Source of the DNA: Rhodospirillaceae bacterium
GTDB lineage: Bacteria > Pseudomonadota > Alphaproteobacteria > Thalassobaculales > Thalassobaculaceae
Reading direction: 5' to 3'
Assembly (NCBI GenBank): GCA_002701455.1
Contig: NZVJ01000065.1
Span: forward strand, 20,530 to 28,239
DNA: 7,710 nucleotides
The notes beneath the pieces are model-generated. The model had not been told where the DNA came from and ran no database searches. It worked only from the letters and a program-made list of their open reading frames with translations. Shown here in pieces: positions 1 through 6,570 of the stretch. The translations under genes and the position numbers were made by a program. The first letter of the stretch is position 1. Each line of letters opens with the position of its first letter.

Positions 1-197
1 CCAGTGGCGTATGCTACTCCCCAATATCCCATTGCACAATCTGGATCTAGTTCGATCACCTTGTCAAAGCATCTCAAGGCTTCTTTATGATGAAAGGCAT
101 AACACCAGTTTAAGCCCCGGTTAAACCAAACCTCGGCTTCTTTTGATTTCGTCGTGACTTCTCGCACATACGGGCCAGTATCAAAATAAGGTTCCAT
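1..197 (-). CDS. TPR-repeat protein, N-terminal part (runs off left edge)
   Basis: Reading leftward from the ATG at 197 gives 65 codons open to the window edge, so only the N-terminus is present. The start is supported by an AAGGA Shine-Dalgarno (minus strand, 204-208) six bases upstream. Residues about 22-55 fit one tetratricopeptide repeat: W24, G28, A34/F35, the helix B core EALRCF (39-44), and the ending ELDPD (49-53). A second helical pair appears to begin at GYWGVAYA (57-64). TPRs are protein-interaction scaffolds; no catalytic domain is visible in this part. No signal peptide is visible, so a cytoplasmic location is likely. From memory, large TPR proteins that begin this way occur in many marine bacteria, but their function is not established. 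It is divergent from the dehydrogenase at 443 and shares no obvious pathway with it. Confidence 0.8.
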   Translation of the reverse strand, partial: MEPYFDTGPYVREVTTKSKEAEVWFNRGLNWCYAFHHKEALRCFDKVIELDPDCAMGYWGVAYAT

Positions 198-240
198 AAA
201 ACGTCCTTTTTTATTTTACTTGGGTAAAATATTGACGATC

Positions 241-269
241 ATCATAACAGCGTCTCTATTTCCATTTAA
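241..269 (-). promoter_or_regulatory. Candidate promoter of the TPR gene (extended -10)
   Basis: On the minus strand there is an extended -10 element, TGT followed by TATGAT (5/6 to consensus; plus-strand 241-249). A weak -35-like TTAAAT lies 17 bases upstream (264-269). The predicted transcript start near 235 would leave a leader of about 38 nt before the ATG at 197, which carries a good Shine-Dalgarno. This is a by-eye consensus match only. Confidence 0.35.
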
Positions 270-392
270 CTCGATATTCATACTTTCATAAATACTAATT
301 TACATCGGCGCAAGAAGAACCATTTTTCTGCCAGAGCATTAACAATCAAGAATAGATTTAAAAAAAAGAAGCGGTTCTAGAGCTATATCAAT

Positions 393-401
393 TGGTATAG
401 T
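393..401 (+). promoter_or_regulatory. Candidate extended -10 promoter of the PanE-like gene
   Basis: TGG directly precedes TATAGT (396-401), which matches the -10 consensus at 5/6, so the site fits an extended -10 promoter that tolerates a poor -35; no good -35 is present. The expected transcript start near 408 gives a leader of about 35 nt to the GTG at 443. Two copies of the palindrome TCTAGA (376-381 and 411-416) bracket the site; they may be chance. Apart from this and the TPR promoter, the 245-bp gap 198-442 shows nothing recognisable. Confidence 0.4.
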
Positions 402-430
402 ATTTAATGGTCTAGATCCTTTATTGAAGC

Positions 431-436
431 AGGGAG
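431..436 (+). promoter_or_regulatory. Ribosome binding site supporting a GTG start
   Basis: AGGGAG lies six bases before the GTG at 443. It decides the start, because no ATG in this frame lies near the beginning of the Rossmann fold, which already begins at residue 8. Confidence 0.7.
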
Positions 437-442
437 AAAAAA

Positions 443-1471
443 GTGTCTGCCAGTGAAAAAAAAACGAGCATTGCAATCTATGGCGCTGGTGCAATCGGTG
501 GACACCTTGGCGCAATGCTCAGCAAAGCGGGGTTTGAAGTCAGTTTAATAGCTCGTGGAGACCACCTTAAGGCCATCGAACAACACGGGTTGCGATTAAT
601 CGCACAGGATCAGGACTTCATTACGAAACCGCGGGTGACTGACGATCCTTCTCAACTGGGCCCCCATGATTATGTAATAATGTCATTAAAATCTTATCAA
701 GCTCCCGAAGTTGTGGAGCAGATGCAGCCGCTGTTGGGAGAAAACACAACCGTTGCCACAGCGATGAATGGCATCCCATGGTGGTATTTTTATAAATTAC
801 CCGGGCAATGGGAAAATCATAGGATAACCTCAGTTGACCCAGAGGGTAAACAATGGATGTCCATTGGACCTGAACGCGCCATAGGTTGTATCACCTATGT
901 AGCCAGTGAGGTGATAGAACCTGGGGTGGTTAAAACTATTAGTCCAAGTTATCAATATCAAATTGGCGAACCTGATGGTTCAGAATCATTGCGCTGCAAA
1001 ACATTACAAAGGATGATTGTTTCTGCTGGAATTAATTGTGATATCAGACCCAGTATTCGAAGAGATATTTGGATTAAAGTCATGGGTAACGTTGCTTATA
1101 ATCCAACAAGTGCTTTAACAGTGGCCCACACTGGGGCCATGCTCGACGATCCTTCTATGGAACAGGTTTTACGAAAGCTTATGGCCGAAGTTTTGGCCGT
1201 TGGAAAAGCCTTGGGAGCAAATCCTGAAGATCGAATTGATGCAAGGTTAAATACAACGCGAGAGCGAGCAGCGGCTCATAAAACTTCAATGCTCCAAGAC
1301 TTGGAAAGAGGGAGATCACTTGAAATAATGCCAATTATTGGAGCAACATCTGAGCTGGCGCAGTTAGTTAACGTTGAGACGCCTACTATAGATACCGTCT
1401 TGGCGTTAGTCAGACTACGGGCCAAAATGACTGGGCAGCTGCCCAACGTCCCCAATAATCCGCCGCGTTAA
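443..1471 (+). CDS. Ketopantoate reductase-family (ApbA/PanE-like) dehydrogenase
   Basis: A 342-residue, probably cytoplasmic NAD(P)H-dependent oxidoreductase. The N-terminal Rossmann domain (about 8-200) opens with GAGAIG at 14-19; a conserved SLKSYQ strand (81-86) and MNG (108-110) follow. The C-terminal ApbA domain (about 200-330) has K212, N216 and N220 with the same 4-4 spacing as K176/N180/N184 of Escherichia coli PanE. S282 and E294 match the spacing of S244 and E256 there, so the catalytic set is intact. The protein is about 40 residues longer than E. coli PanE, mostly from an insertion at about 112-145 rich in W, Y and P (starting WWYF). That places it in a divergent subfamily often annotated 2-dehydropantoate 2-reductase but probably acting on another 2-oxo acid. 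It could still serve pantothenate synthesis; no pan gene is nearby, so no symbol is given. The GTG start is fixed by the AGGGAG site. Confidence 0.85.
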   Translation: MSASEKKTSIAIYGAGAIGGHLGAMLSKAGFEVSLIARGDHLKAIEQHGLRLIAQDQDFITKPRVTDDPSQLGPHDYVIMSLKSYQAPEVVEQMQPLLGENTTVATAMNGIPWWYFYKLPGQWENHRITSVDPEGKQWMSIGPERAIGCITYVASEVIEPGVVKTISPSYQYQIGEPDGSESLRCKTLQRMIVSAGINCDIRPSIRRDIWIKVMGNVAYNPTSALTVAHTGAMLDDPSMEQVLRKLMAEVLAVGKALGANPEDRIDARLNTTRERAAAHKTSMLQDLERGRSLEIMPIIGATSELAQLVNVETPTIDTVLALVRLRAKMTGQLPNVPNNPPR

Positions 1472-1511
1472 AATTTAGCACTCTTAATAAAATCAATTCC
1501 TGAACTAAAGC

Positions 1512-2141
1512 TTACAAATTGGCGCTTGGCCGCTGACTTACAGCTTCGTACCACCTTTTACTATTTTTTGCACTTTCTGAGAGCCCTAGTTTTATCCAAT
1601 TTGCAAAGTCAACGACTACCAATAAATCAATATCTGCAACAGAGAATTCATCCCCGGCAATATATTTTTGACTGCCGATCATTGACTCTACACCGTCTAG
1701 GAAACGCTGGACCCTCAATTTACCCCTTTCAGCCAGCGCAGGAATTTGTTCGTAATTCACTGGTCCGGTTAGGGCTCGGCCAGCCATACGCGGAGTTGAA
1801 TTTCTCAACGCTTCAGACATTGCCATCAGACCTTCCATCTCTATTCGCCACTGAACGTCAGCTATTCTTCCCTTCTCCTCAGCTGTCCTACCCATTAACG
1901 GAATATCTGGAAATTTTGCCTCCAAGTAGCGGCGTATTCCAGCGGTGCTTGTAAGATTATTGCCATCGGCTAAAGCCAATACAGGCACAGTGCAGTTTGG
2001 GTTTAGCTTTTTAAACTCTGGCGTTAATTGCTCTCCATTTTTCAAATCAATTTCAATAGTTTCGATATCTATGTTTTTCTCAGCTATAAATATTCTTACA
2101 CGTCGGGGGGACGGTGCAGTCTTGCAATCATAAAATTTCAT
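1512..2141 (-). CDS. Glutathione S-transferase family protein
   Basis: A 209-residue two-domain GST, the normal length for the family and presumably cytosolic. The thioredoxin-like N-domain (about 1-78) starts FYDCKTAPSPRRVRIF; S11 is the likely glutathione-activating Ser or its neighbour. The cis-proline loop TVPVL has P53. The glutathione gamma-glutamyl-binding loop, usually ESxAI, reads STAGI (65-69), so its Glu is replaced by Ser. The helical C-domain (about 88-200) carries the N-capping box SVAD (167-170) in FSVADI, a folding hallmark of GSTs. GSTs conjugate or remove glutathione from electrophiles, or act as isomerases; the substrate cannot be assigned. The upstream frame hits a stop within about 25 bases, so the ATG at 2141 is the only good start, although its Shine-Dalgarno (GGACGA) is weak. 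It lies 176 bp downstream of the hydrolase on the same strand and converges with the PanE-like gene across 40 bp that hold no clear terminator hairpin. Confidence 0.9.
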   Translation of the reverse strand: MKFYDCKTAPSPRRVRIFIAEKNIDIETIEIDLKNGEQLTPEFKKLNPNCTVPVLALADGNNLTSTAGIRRYLEAKFPDIPLMGRTAEEKGRIADVQWRIEMEGLMAMSEALRNSTPRMAGRALTGPVNYEQIPALAERGKLRVQRFLDGVESMIGSQKYIAGDEFSVADIDLLVVVDFANWIKLGLSESAKNSKRWYEAVSQRPSANL

Positions 2142-2317
2142 CCATTTCGTCCAATCTTTCCGTAATTAAATTATTATGCTTGCTGTCTAAATTTATGATT
2201 CAGGGCCATCATCCAAACAGGTATTTATCATAATATCTTATTTTCTTTCCCATTTTGGCCTTTCCGTGCGCGTTTCTTCCAAAAACGTCTAGCAGGAAGT
2301 ACAAGTATCATACAAAA
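2142..2317. other. Intergenic gap between GST and hydrolase genes, nothing recognisable
   Basis: These 176 bases separate two minus-strand genes. They are AT-rich, and I see no GC-rich hairpin followed by T residues, no coding frame with a ribosome site and no strong promoter. The GST may be read through from the hydrolase or have its own weak promoter; the sequence does not decide this. Confidence 0.4.
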
Positions 2318-3115
2318 TTAAATTTGTTTCGATAGGAAGTTTGTCACGATTGCATTGAATTCATCAATATGTTCAAGGGATGACAAATGTTGAGCTGGCT
2401 CCAACCAATGCAAGTCAGAACCATTTATAAAGTCTGCCATGCGCTTTGATATATAGGTTGGTGCTCCCGGATCATCTGGTGTAGCGATAATTAGCGTGGG
2501 CACAGAAATACTTTTCAATCTACGATCCGTGTCCAAGCCGCACATAGCTTCGCTAATCTTTTTGAAAGTCTCGGGTCTAAAATTTTTAAACGTTTCTGAC
2601 AAATAATTATATCCGGAAATTTTATTCTTAATTGCGTTTAATGTGAACCATCTCTGCATTAAGGCCTCATGAACAGCGCTGGTTCCATTTTCCAAAACTT
2701 GCTTTGATCGCTCCTTCCATAATTGATGCATATCTTCGCTAATTAAACAGGTCGTATTTATAAGCATTAAAGCACTAACTAGATCCGGGTATTTTAACGT
2801 AAATGTTTGAGAAATCATCCCACCCATTGAAACACCGCCCAAGATTATCTTCTTTATCCCGAGAGCATCCAGGAGAGATAAAATATCACCTGCTATTAAC
2901 TCTAAGCTGCATCCGTCTTCATAAAGGGTGCTTTGACCGTGTCCGGGCACATCAATCGCCAAAGTTTTAAAACCAACAAACGCTTCTTTATGAAAATCCC
3001 AGTATTTTCTGTTAGAACCAAAACAATGAAGCAAAACGACAGTTTCTCCATCTGGCGGACCAGATAGATCGTAAGCTATCTCTACGTGGTTAAGCGATAT
3101 GGAGCCACTTGTCAT
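2318..3115 (-). CDS. Alpha/beta hydrolase, 3-oxoadipate enol-lactonase-like
   Basis: A 265-residue alpha/beta-hydrolase. The oxyanion-hole motif HCFG is at 30-33, PGHG at 57-60 and the nucleophile elbow GVSMGG at 94-99 (Ser96). The acid is D215 in PDDPGAP, in the position of the usual D-x-x-T-P, and the catalytic base is H243 in AQH. A helical cap spans about 120-190. The overall pattern, including YPDLVSALMLINTT after the elbow, resembles PcaD-type enol-lactonases, which open enol-lactones in aromatic catabolism, but related proteins hydrolyse many esters and lactones. No other pca gene is present, so the substrate is unknown and no symbol is given. An upstream GTG at 3148 would add 11 residues but has no ribosome site. 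The ATG at 3115 has AAGGA six bases upstream and starts at a normal family N-terminus, so I chose it. No signal peptide. It is divergent from the MDR gene and paralogous to the hydrolase at 4204. Confidence 0.88.
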   Translation of the reverse strand: MTSGSISLNHVEIAYDLSGPPDGETVVLLHCFGSNRKYWDFHKEAFVGFKTLAIDVPGHGQSTLYEDGCSLELIAGDILSLLDALGIKKIILGGVSMGGMISQTFTLKYPDLVSALMLINTTCLISEDMHQLWKERSKQVLENGTSAVHEALMQRWFTLNAIKNKISGYNYLSETFKNFRPETFKKISEAMCGLDTDRRLKSISVPTLIIATPDDPGAPTYISKRMADFINGSDLHWLEPAQHLSSLEHIDEFNAIVTNFLSKQI

Positions 3116-3121
3116 TTTCAA

Positions 3122-3126
3122 TCCTT
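3122..3126 (-). promoter_or_regulatory. Ribosome binding site deciding the hydrolase start
   Basis: On the minus strand AAGGA lies six bases before the ATG at 3115. It favours that start over the GTG at 3148. Its first A is also the last base of the inverted repeat at 3126-3147, so a repressor or an RNA hairpin there could affect translation. Confidence 0.65.
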
Positions 3127-3147
3127 GGGTATAGACAATTGTACCCA
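3126..3147. promoter_or_regulatory. Inverted repeat, candidate operator in divergent control region
   Basis: Perfect 6-bp arms TGGGTA (3126-3131) and TACCCA (3142-3147) are separated by 10 bases that contain the palindrome ACAATTGT. The 22-bp element sits inside the 60-bp gap between two divergent genes and just downstream of the predicted start of the hydrolase transcript (about 3147). A dimeric regulator bound here could control both directions. On the MDR side a weaker promoter-like pair, TTGTCA (3109-3114) and TATAGA (3130-3135), has a short 15-base spacer and overlaps the element. No regulator gene is present in the window. Confidence 0.45.
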
Positions 3148-3153
3148 CTTAAA

Positions 3154-3182
3154 CTTGTAAGATTTTTAAACTGATATGACAA
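3154..3182 (-). promoter_or_regulatory. Candidate sigma70 promoter of the hydrolase
   Basis: On the minus strand TTGTCA (plus-strand 3177-3182, 5/6 to -35) is followed after 17 bases by TACAAG (3154-3159, 4/6 to -10). The transcript would start near 3147, which leaves the GTG at 3148 outside the message and supports the start at 3115. The -35 overlaps the MDR start codon. Confidence 0.38.
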
Positions 3183-4198
3183 ACATACCAAGCCATAATC
3201 GCCGATTTGTATTAAAAACACGTCCAGCAGAACTTCCAAGCAACGAGAATTTCAGTATTGAAAGGCTACCTGTATTTCCTCCGACGGACGGCAATCTACT
3301 TGTACGCATCCTATGTGTTGCCCTCTCCCCGTGGCAAAACCAACGTCTCAAAGACTTTAAAAACTACACCAAGCCCTTCGAAATAGGGGAATTAATAGAC
3401 TGCGACGTCATTGGGCAAATTATCAGTGGAGAAGCAGGTGATTTTTGTCCGGGAAAACTAGTCACAGGTCGACTTGGGTGGCAGGAGATCGCGTCAGCAT
3501 CTCCCGCAGACCTCCAGCTTGTTAGCAATGATTTTGAAGAAACGCTATGGCTAACTGCCCTGAGTTCTCCTGGACTGACAGCCTATTGCGCAATGGATTT
3601 ATTTGGCAGGCCCATGCCGGGGCAAACGTTAGCAGTTACATCCGCTGCTGGATCGGTAGGTTCATTTGCAATTCAACTTGGTGTAATTGCCGGCATGCGC
3701 GTAATTGGTATCGCTGGCACAAAGGAAAAGTGTGATATAGTTCGAGATGAACTCGGAGCTCACGCATGTTTAAATTATAAGGATCCACTTTTTAGTGAAA
3801 AATTGGCGTCCGCATGTCCAGGCGGCATAGATTTATTTTTTGATACGCTCGGCGGTGAAATTGCTGATACAGTCTTTGATAATTTAGCTAAGTACGCAAC
3901 GGTCCTAATTGTTGGCCGTACCAACTCAAACAACAGCGGAACGCCTCATCTAGACTATGTAAATATGCGTCAATTATGGGCGAAAGAGGCACGCATTCAC
4001 TGTTTTTCTCGGTATTCTTATCCCGAGAGATGGGCCTTTGCCCGAGAAAAGATGATGACACTTTGTCGCGACGTTAAGATTAAAGAGATAAAGACGATTG
4101 TGCATGGCTTTGAAAACACACCGACGGCGTTACGCGATATGCTTTCTGGAAAAGCACTCGGTAAGACGATTGTTAAATACGGAGAGTCAGAAAGATAG
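3176..4198 (+). CDS. NADP-dependent MDR oxidoreductase (PTGR/CurA-like)
   Basis: A 340-residue zinc-free medium-chain dehydrogenase/reductase. The N-terminal GroES-like domain (about 8-130) begins RRFVLKTRPAELP, the typical start of the leukotriene B4 12-hydroxydehydrogenase/CurA group, and lacks zinc-ligand clusters. The nucleotide-binding domain has the fingerprint AAGSVGS (157-163), preceded by the family motif GLTAY (133-137). FDTLGGE (222-228) and the C-terminal SGKALGKTIVKY (324-335) are also characteristic. Such enzymes use NADPH to reduce the double bond of alpha,beta-unsaturated ketones, aldehydes or related compounds in the cytoplasm; the natural substrate here is unknown. The ATG at 3176 has no clear Shine-Dalgarno, but the family N-terminus begins within ten residues of it. 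The gene is first in an operon with the hydrolase at 4204 (5-bp gap) and divergent from the hydrolase ending at 3115. Confidence 0.9.
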   Translation: MTNIPSHNRRFVLKTRPAELPSNENFSIERLPVFPPTDGNLLVRILCVALSPWQNQRLKDFKNYTKPFEIGELIDCDVIGQIISGEAGDFCPGKLVTGRLGWQEIASASPADLQLVSNDFEETLWLTALSSPGLTAYCAMDLFGRPMPGQTLAVTSAAGSVGSFAIQLGVIAGMRVIGIAGTKEKCDIVRDELGAHACLNYKDPLFSEKLASACPGGIDLFFDTLGGEIADTVFDNLAKYATVLIVGRTNSNNSGTPHLDYVNMRQLWAKEARIHCFSRYSYPERWAFAREKMMTLCRDVKIKEIKTIVHGFENTPTALRDMLSGKALGKTIVKYGESER

Positions 4199-4203
4199 AG
4201 TAG

Positions 4204-4998
4204 ATGAAAAAAGTTAGAGTTGGCAAAATCAACGTCGCTTACCAGTGGGACGGGCTTGAAGACGGTCCCATTATTATGATGGCGCACGCCATGGGCACTA
4301 GTCACAAAATTTGGGACCAGCAAATATCTGTATTGAAAAACAAATACAAAATACTTCGCTACGACTGGCGAGGTCACGGAGCGACAAGTGCACCGGATGG
4401 TCCATACACCTTGGAGGAATTTGTTGATGATGCTATTGGAACAATGGATGCCTTAGATATTCAAACCGTAAACTGGGTAGGCATATCAACAGGGGGTATG
4501 ATTGGCCAGGGCTTAGCAATTAAATATCCAGAGAGAATTTCATCCCTTGTCTTATGCAATACGACATCCCAGAGTGACACTTGGTACAGAAACTGGGTTA
4601 AAGAAAGGCAAGCTGTCGTAAGGGATGGCGGAATGGTTCCGGTGTGGGAAATGACTAAGGCTCTGTGGTTCAATGAGGAATTTATAGTCCAAGAAGATCC
4701 AGATTATTGCAGAATTCGAGACGTTTTTATAAAAACTCCGATAACAGGCTATTTGGGCGGAACCTCTGCTGTAGCGGACTTAGCTTACCGAGACTCTCTT
4801 CATTTGATCCAAGCGCCCACCCGAATTATCGCTGCCGGAGACGATCCCGTGACACCAATCCAGAAATCCGAGGAAATACAATCTCGGATTTTTGATTCTG
4901 AACTGATTGTGATAGAAGGTCAGAGACATTTTTCAAATGTTGAGGTGCCCGAAATTTTCAATAATGAGTTGATCCGCTGTCTCAACCAAATAATCTGA
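4204..4998 (+). CDS. Alpha/beta hydrolase, 3-oxoadipate enol-lactonase-like (second copy)
   Basis: A 264-residue alpha/beta-hydrolase of the usual PcaD length. Motifs in order: HAMG oxyanion loop (28-31), YDWRGHG (53-59), nucleophile elbow GISTGG (93-98, Ser95), the acid D214 in GDDPVTP, and the base H242 in GQRH. The cap covers about 120-185. It is paralogous to the protein encoded at 2318-3115: the stretch after the elbow reads KYPERISSLVLCNTT here and KYPDLVSALMLINTT there. The sequences otherwise differ enough that the two probably do not share one substrate. It starts five bases after the MDR stop and so is very likely co-transcribed and perhaps translationally coupled; its own ribosome site is weak. 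The pairing suggests that it hydrolyses a lactone, ester or diketone made or used by the MDR enzyme. It ends one base before the stop of the convergent aminotransferase. Confidence 0.9.
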   Translation: MKKVRVGKINVAYQWDGLEDGPIIMMAHAMGTSHKIWDQQISVLKNKYKILRYDWRGHGATSAPDGPYTLEEFVDDAIGTMDALDIQTVNWVGISTGGMIGQGLAIKYPERISSLVLCNTTSQSDTWYRNWVKERQAVVRDGGMVPVWEMTKALWFNEEFIVQEDPDYCRIRDVFIKTPITGYLGGTSAVADLAYRDSLHLIQAPTRIIAAGDDPVTPIQKSEEIQSRIFDSELIVIEGQRHFSNVEVPEIFNNELIRCLNQII

Positions 4999-4999
4999 T

Positions 5000-6367
5000 T
5001 TAATTAATAGACCTCCAAGTATCATCCAGCGCTTTAGTAAAACGTGCGGCCATCTCATCTATTTCTTCTTCAGTAATAATTAAGGGTGGAGCAAATACAA
5101 GCCGGTCCCCAACCACACGCGGTATCAAGCCATGGGCGAGAGCATTTTCTTGGAATTTCTCTGGTACGGACAAGTGTTTTTCAAACGGGGTCCTTGCATC
5201 CCCGTCTCTCATTAATTCTATACCACAAATCAAACCAATGCCCTTAACATCTCCGACTAGAGGATGATCCTTAAAGTCATTCAATTTCTTGAGGAAATAT
5301 GGTGATATATCTGCGACATGTTTTACTAAATTCATCTCTTCATAAATTTTCAAAACTTCTAAAGCGACAGCCGATGCAACGGGATGTCCAGCGTAAGTAT
5401 AGCCGTGAGCGAAAGCGCCTAATTTACTGCTTTGCTCAATCATAACTTGGTATATTTTTTCATTGATCATAAGGGCAGAAATTGGCTGCATTGCGGCTGA
5501 TAACGCCTTCGCAGAAGTAATCATATCAGGAACCAAGTTAAATGTTTCTGATCCCCACATCCTACCCGTGCGACCGAAACCGCAGATTACCTCATCTGCA
5601 ACAAAGAGAATGTCGTATCGTCGTAAAACTTCTTGGATTTTAAAAAAATACGTTTCCGGGGGTATCACCGCCCCTCCTGCCCCCATTACAGGTTCCGCAA
5701 AAAACGCTCCGATATTTTCTGGTCCTTCTGCTAATATCAACTCCTCTAATGCATTTGCCATTCGCGTTGCATATTCTTCCTCTGTTTCATTTTCTAGATG
5801 ATTTCGGTAATAATGTGGAAACTCGGTGTGGAGGAAGCGCTCAATAGGCAGTCCAAAGTCTGCGTGCATATCGTTTTTTCCCGATAAGCTAACCGCTGCT
5901 ATAGTACTTCCATGGTACCCCATTTTACGGCCAATTATTTTAATTTTTTCTGGTTTTCCAATAGCATGGTGATAGTACCAAACAAGCTTGATCGCCGTAT
6001 CATTTGCTTCAGAGCCAGAGCACTGAAACAGTACCTTTGACATAGGCACAGGCGCCGTTGAAAGAAGCTTTTCTGCTAGATTAATGTTTGGTTCGTTGGT
6101 CCTGTGCCGATAGGAGTGATAATACCCAAGGCTACTCATCTGCTCATACGCTACTCTTGCGAGACGCTCCACCCCGAAACCAAGCGACGCGCACCAAAGC
6201 CCCGCCACACTCTCTATATAATCTTTACCATTATCGTCAAAAATCCTGGAACCTTTGCCGTGGGTAACCAGCATGGGGCCAATTTCTTTATGTTTTTTTA
6301 AATTCGTTTGTGGATGAATAATTGATTGCACATCACGGGCATGAAGCGAGTTTGGAATCAGGTTCAT
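5000..6367 (-). CDS. Class III aminotransferase (omega-amino acid:pyruvate type)
   Basis: A 455-residue, full-length fold-type I PLP enzyme, cytoplasmic and probably dimeric. Seen: the omega-transaminase signature GLWC (57-60, W58), SGSEAND (117-123) and YHGST (151-155) that cradle the cofactor, E225 in AEPVMGAGG, D258 in ADEVICGFGRTG (PLP ring nitrogen), and K287 in SAKALS (Schiff-base lysine). HGYTYAGHP (321-329) provides the phosphate-binding Thr from the other subunit. R417 in PRVVGDR is in the place of the flipping arginine that binds the alpha-carboxylate of pyruvate. Known relatives transfer amino groups from beta-alanine, GABA, taurine, putrescine or aromatic amines to pyruvate; the donor here cannot be chosen. 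Two ATGs lie in tandem (6370 and 6367). AAGGAG at 6374-6379 is three bases from the first and six from the second, so the second is preferred. No partner dehydrogenase is adjacent. Confidence 0.92.
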   Translation of the reverse strand: MNLIPNSLHARDVQSIIHPQTNLKKHKEIGPMLVTHGKGSRIFDDNGKDYIESVAGLWCASLGFGVERLARVAYEQMSSLGYYHSYRHRTNEPNINLAEKLLSTAPVPMSKVLFQCSGSEANDTAIKLVWYYHHAIGKPEKIKIIGRKMGYHGSTIAAVSLSGKNDMHADFGLPIERFLHTEFPHYYRNHLENETEEEYATRMANALEELILAEGPENIGAFFAEPVMGAGGAVIPPETYFFKIQEVLRRYDILFVADEVICGFGRTGRMWGSETFNLVPDMITSAKALSAAMQPISALMINEKIYQVMIEQSSKLGAFAHGYTYAGHPVASAVALEVLKIYEEMNLVKHVADISPYFLKKLNDFKDHPLVGDVKGIGLICGIELMRDGDARTPFEKHLSVPEKFQENALAHGLIPRVVGDRLVFAPPLIITEEEIDEMAARFTKALDDTWRSIN

Positions 6368-6373
6368 CATGAT

Positions 6374-6379
6374 CTCCTT
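6374..6379 (-). promoter_or_regulatory. Strong ribosome binding site before tandem ATGs
   Basis: AAGGAG on the minus strand is the strongest Shine-Dalgarno in the window. Its spacing (six bases to the ATG at 6367, three to the ATG at 6370) favours initiation at the second Met, and it predicts high expression of the aminotransferase. Confidence 0.7.
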
Positions 6380-6466
6380 CCAAGTGATTGCCTTTCGATG
6401 ACTGCTTTCAAGTCACTATCACCAAATAATTAAACAGTAAGCTACAACCATAATATAAAGGCGCTT

Positions 6467-6495
6467 ATTAAAGCAAATGCCATATAGCAACGCAA
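6467..6495 (-). promoter_or_regulatory. Candidate promoter of the aminotransferase (extended -10)
   Basis: On the minus strand TGC precedes TTTAAT (plus-strand 6467-6472, 5/6 to -10), and TTGCGT (6490-6495, 3/6 to -35) lies 17 bases upstream. The transcript would start near 6460, giving a leader of about 90 nt before the strong ribosome site. This would let the aminotransferase be expressed independently of the isomerase gene 200 bp upstream. The rest of this gap holds only an AT-only inverted repeat at 6538-6555. Confidence 0.38.
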
Positions 6496-6570
6496 ACCTT
6501 GAAGCAATAAATGTGAAGCCTGCGAAGAGTTTAGCTCATAAAATAGATATTTTATTTAATTAAAATAGTT

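Noticed and set aside
1472..1511. Bidirectional terminator between the PanE-like and GST genes
   Set aside because: No hairpin with GC pairs can be drawn in these 40 bases.
1526..1954. 142-codon plus-strand open frame
   Set aside because: It is antisense to the GST, whose motifs are clear; its translation has no recognisable domain and no ribosome site.
3116..3148. GTG start at 3148 giving an 11-residue longer hydrolase
   Set aside because: It has no ribosome site and would lie at or before the predicted transcript start; the ATG at 3115 has AAGGA at ideal spacing.
4018..4377. 119-codon minus-strand open frame spanning the MDR/hydrolase junction
   Set aside because: It is antisense to two well-supported genes and its translation shows no family features.
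2318..4998. Assignment of the hydrolases as pcaD of the beta-ketoadipate pathway
   Set aside because: The fold and triads agree, but no other protocatechuate-pathway gene is present and PcaD-like hydrolases are functionally diverse.
5463..5801. 112-codon plus-strand open frame
   Set aside because: It is a mirror frame of the aminotransferase coding strand with no ribosome site or domain.
6538..6555. Perfect 8-bp inverted repeat (ATAAAATA/TATTTTAT) downstream of the SIS gene as a terminator
   Set aside because: The stem contains only A-T pairs with a two-base centre, so it would be unstable as RNA, and such matches are expected by chance in this AT-rich gap.
6371..6570. Broken-off CBS domains of the isomerase downstream of its stop
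   Set aside because: The gap is only 200 bp, is AT-rich with frequent stops and shows no CBS-like sequence, so the protein looks genuinely short and not frameshifted.
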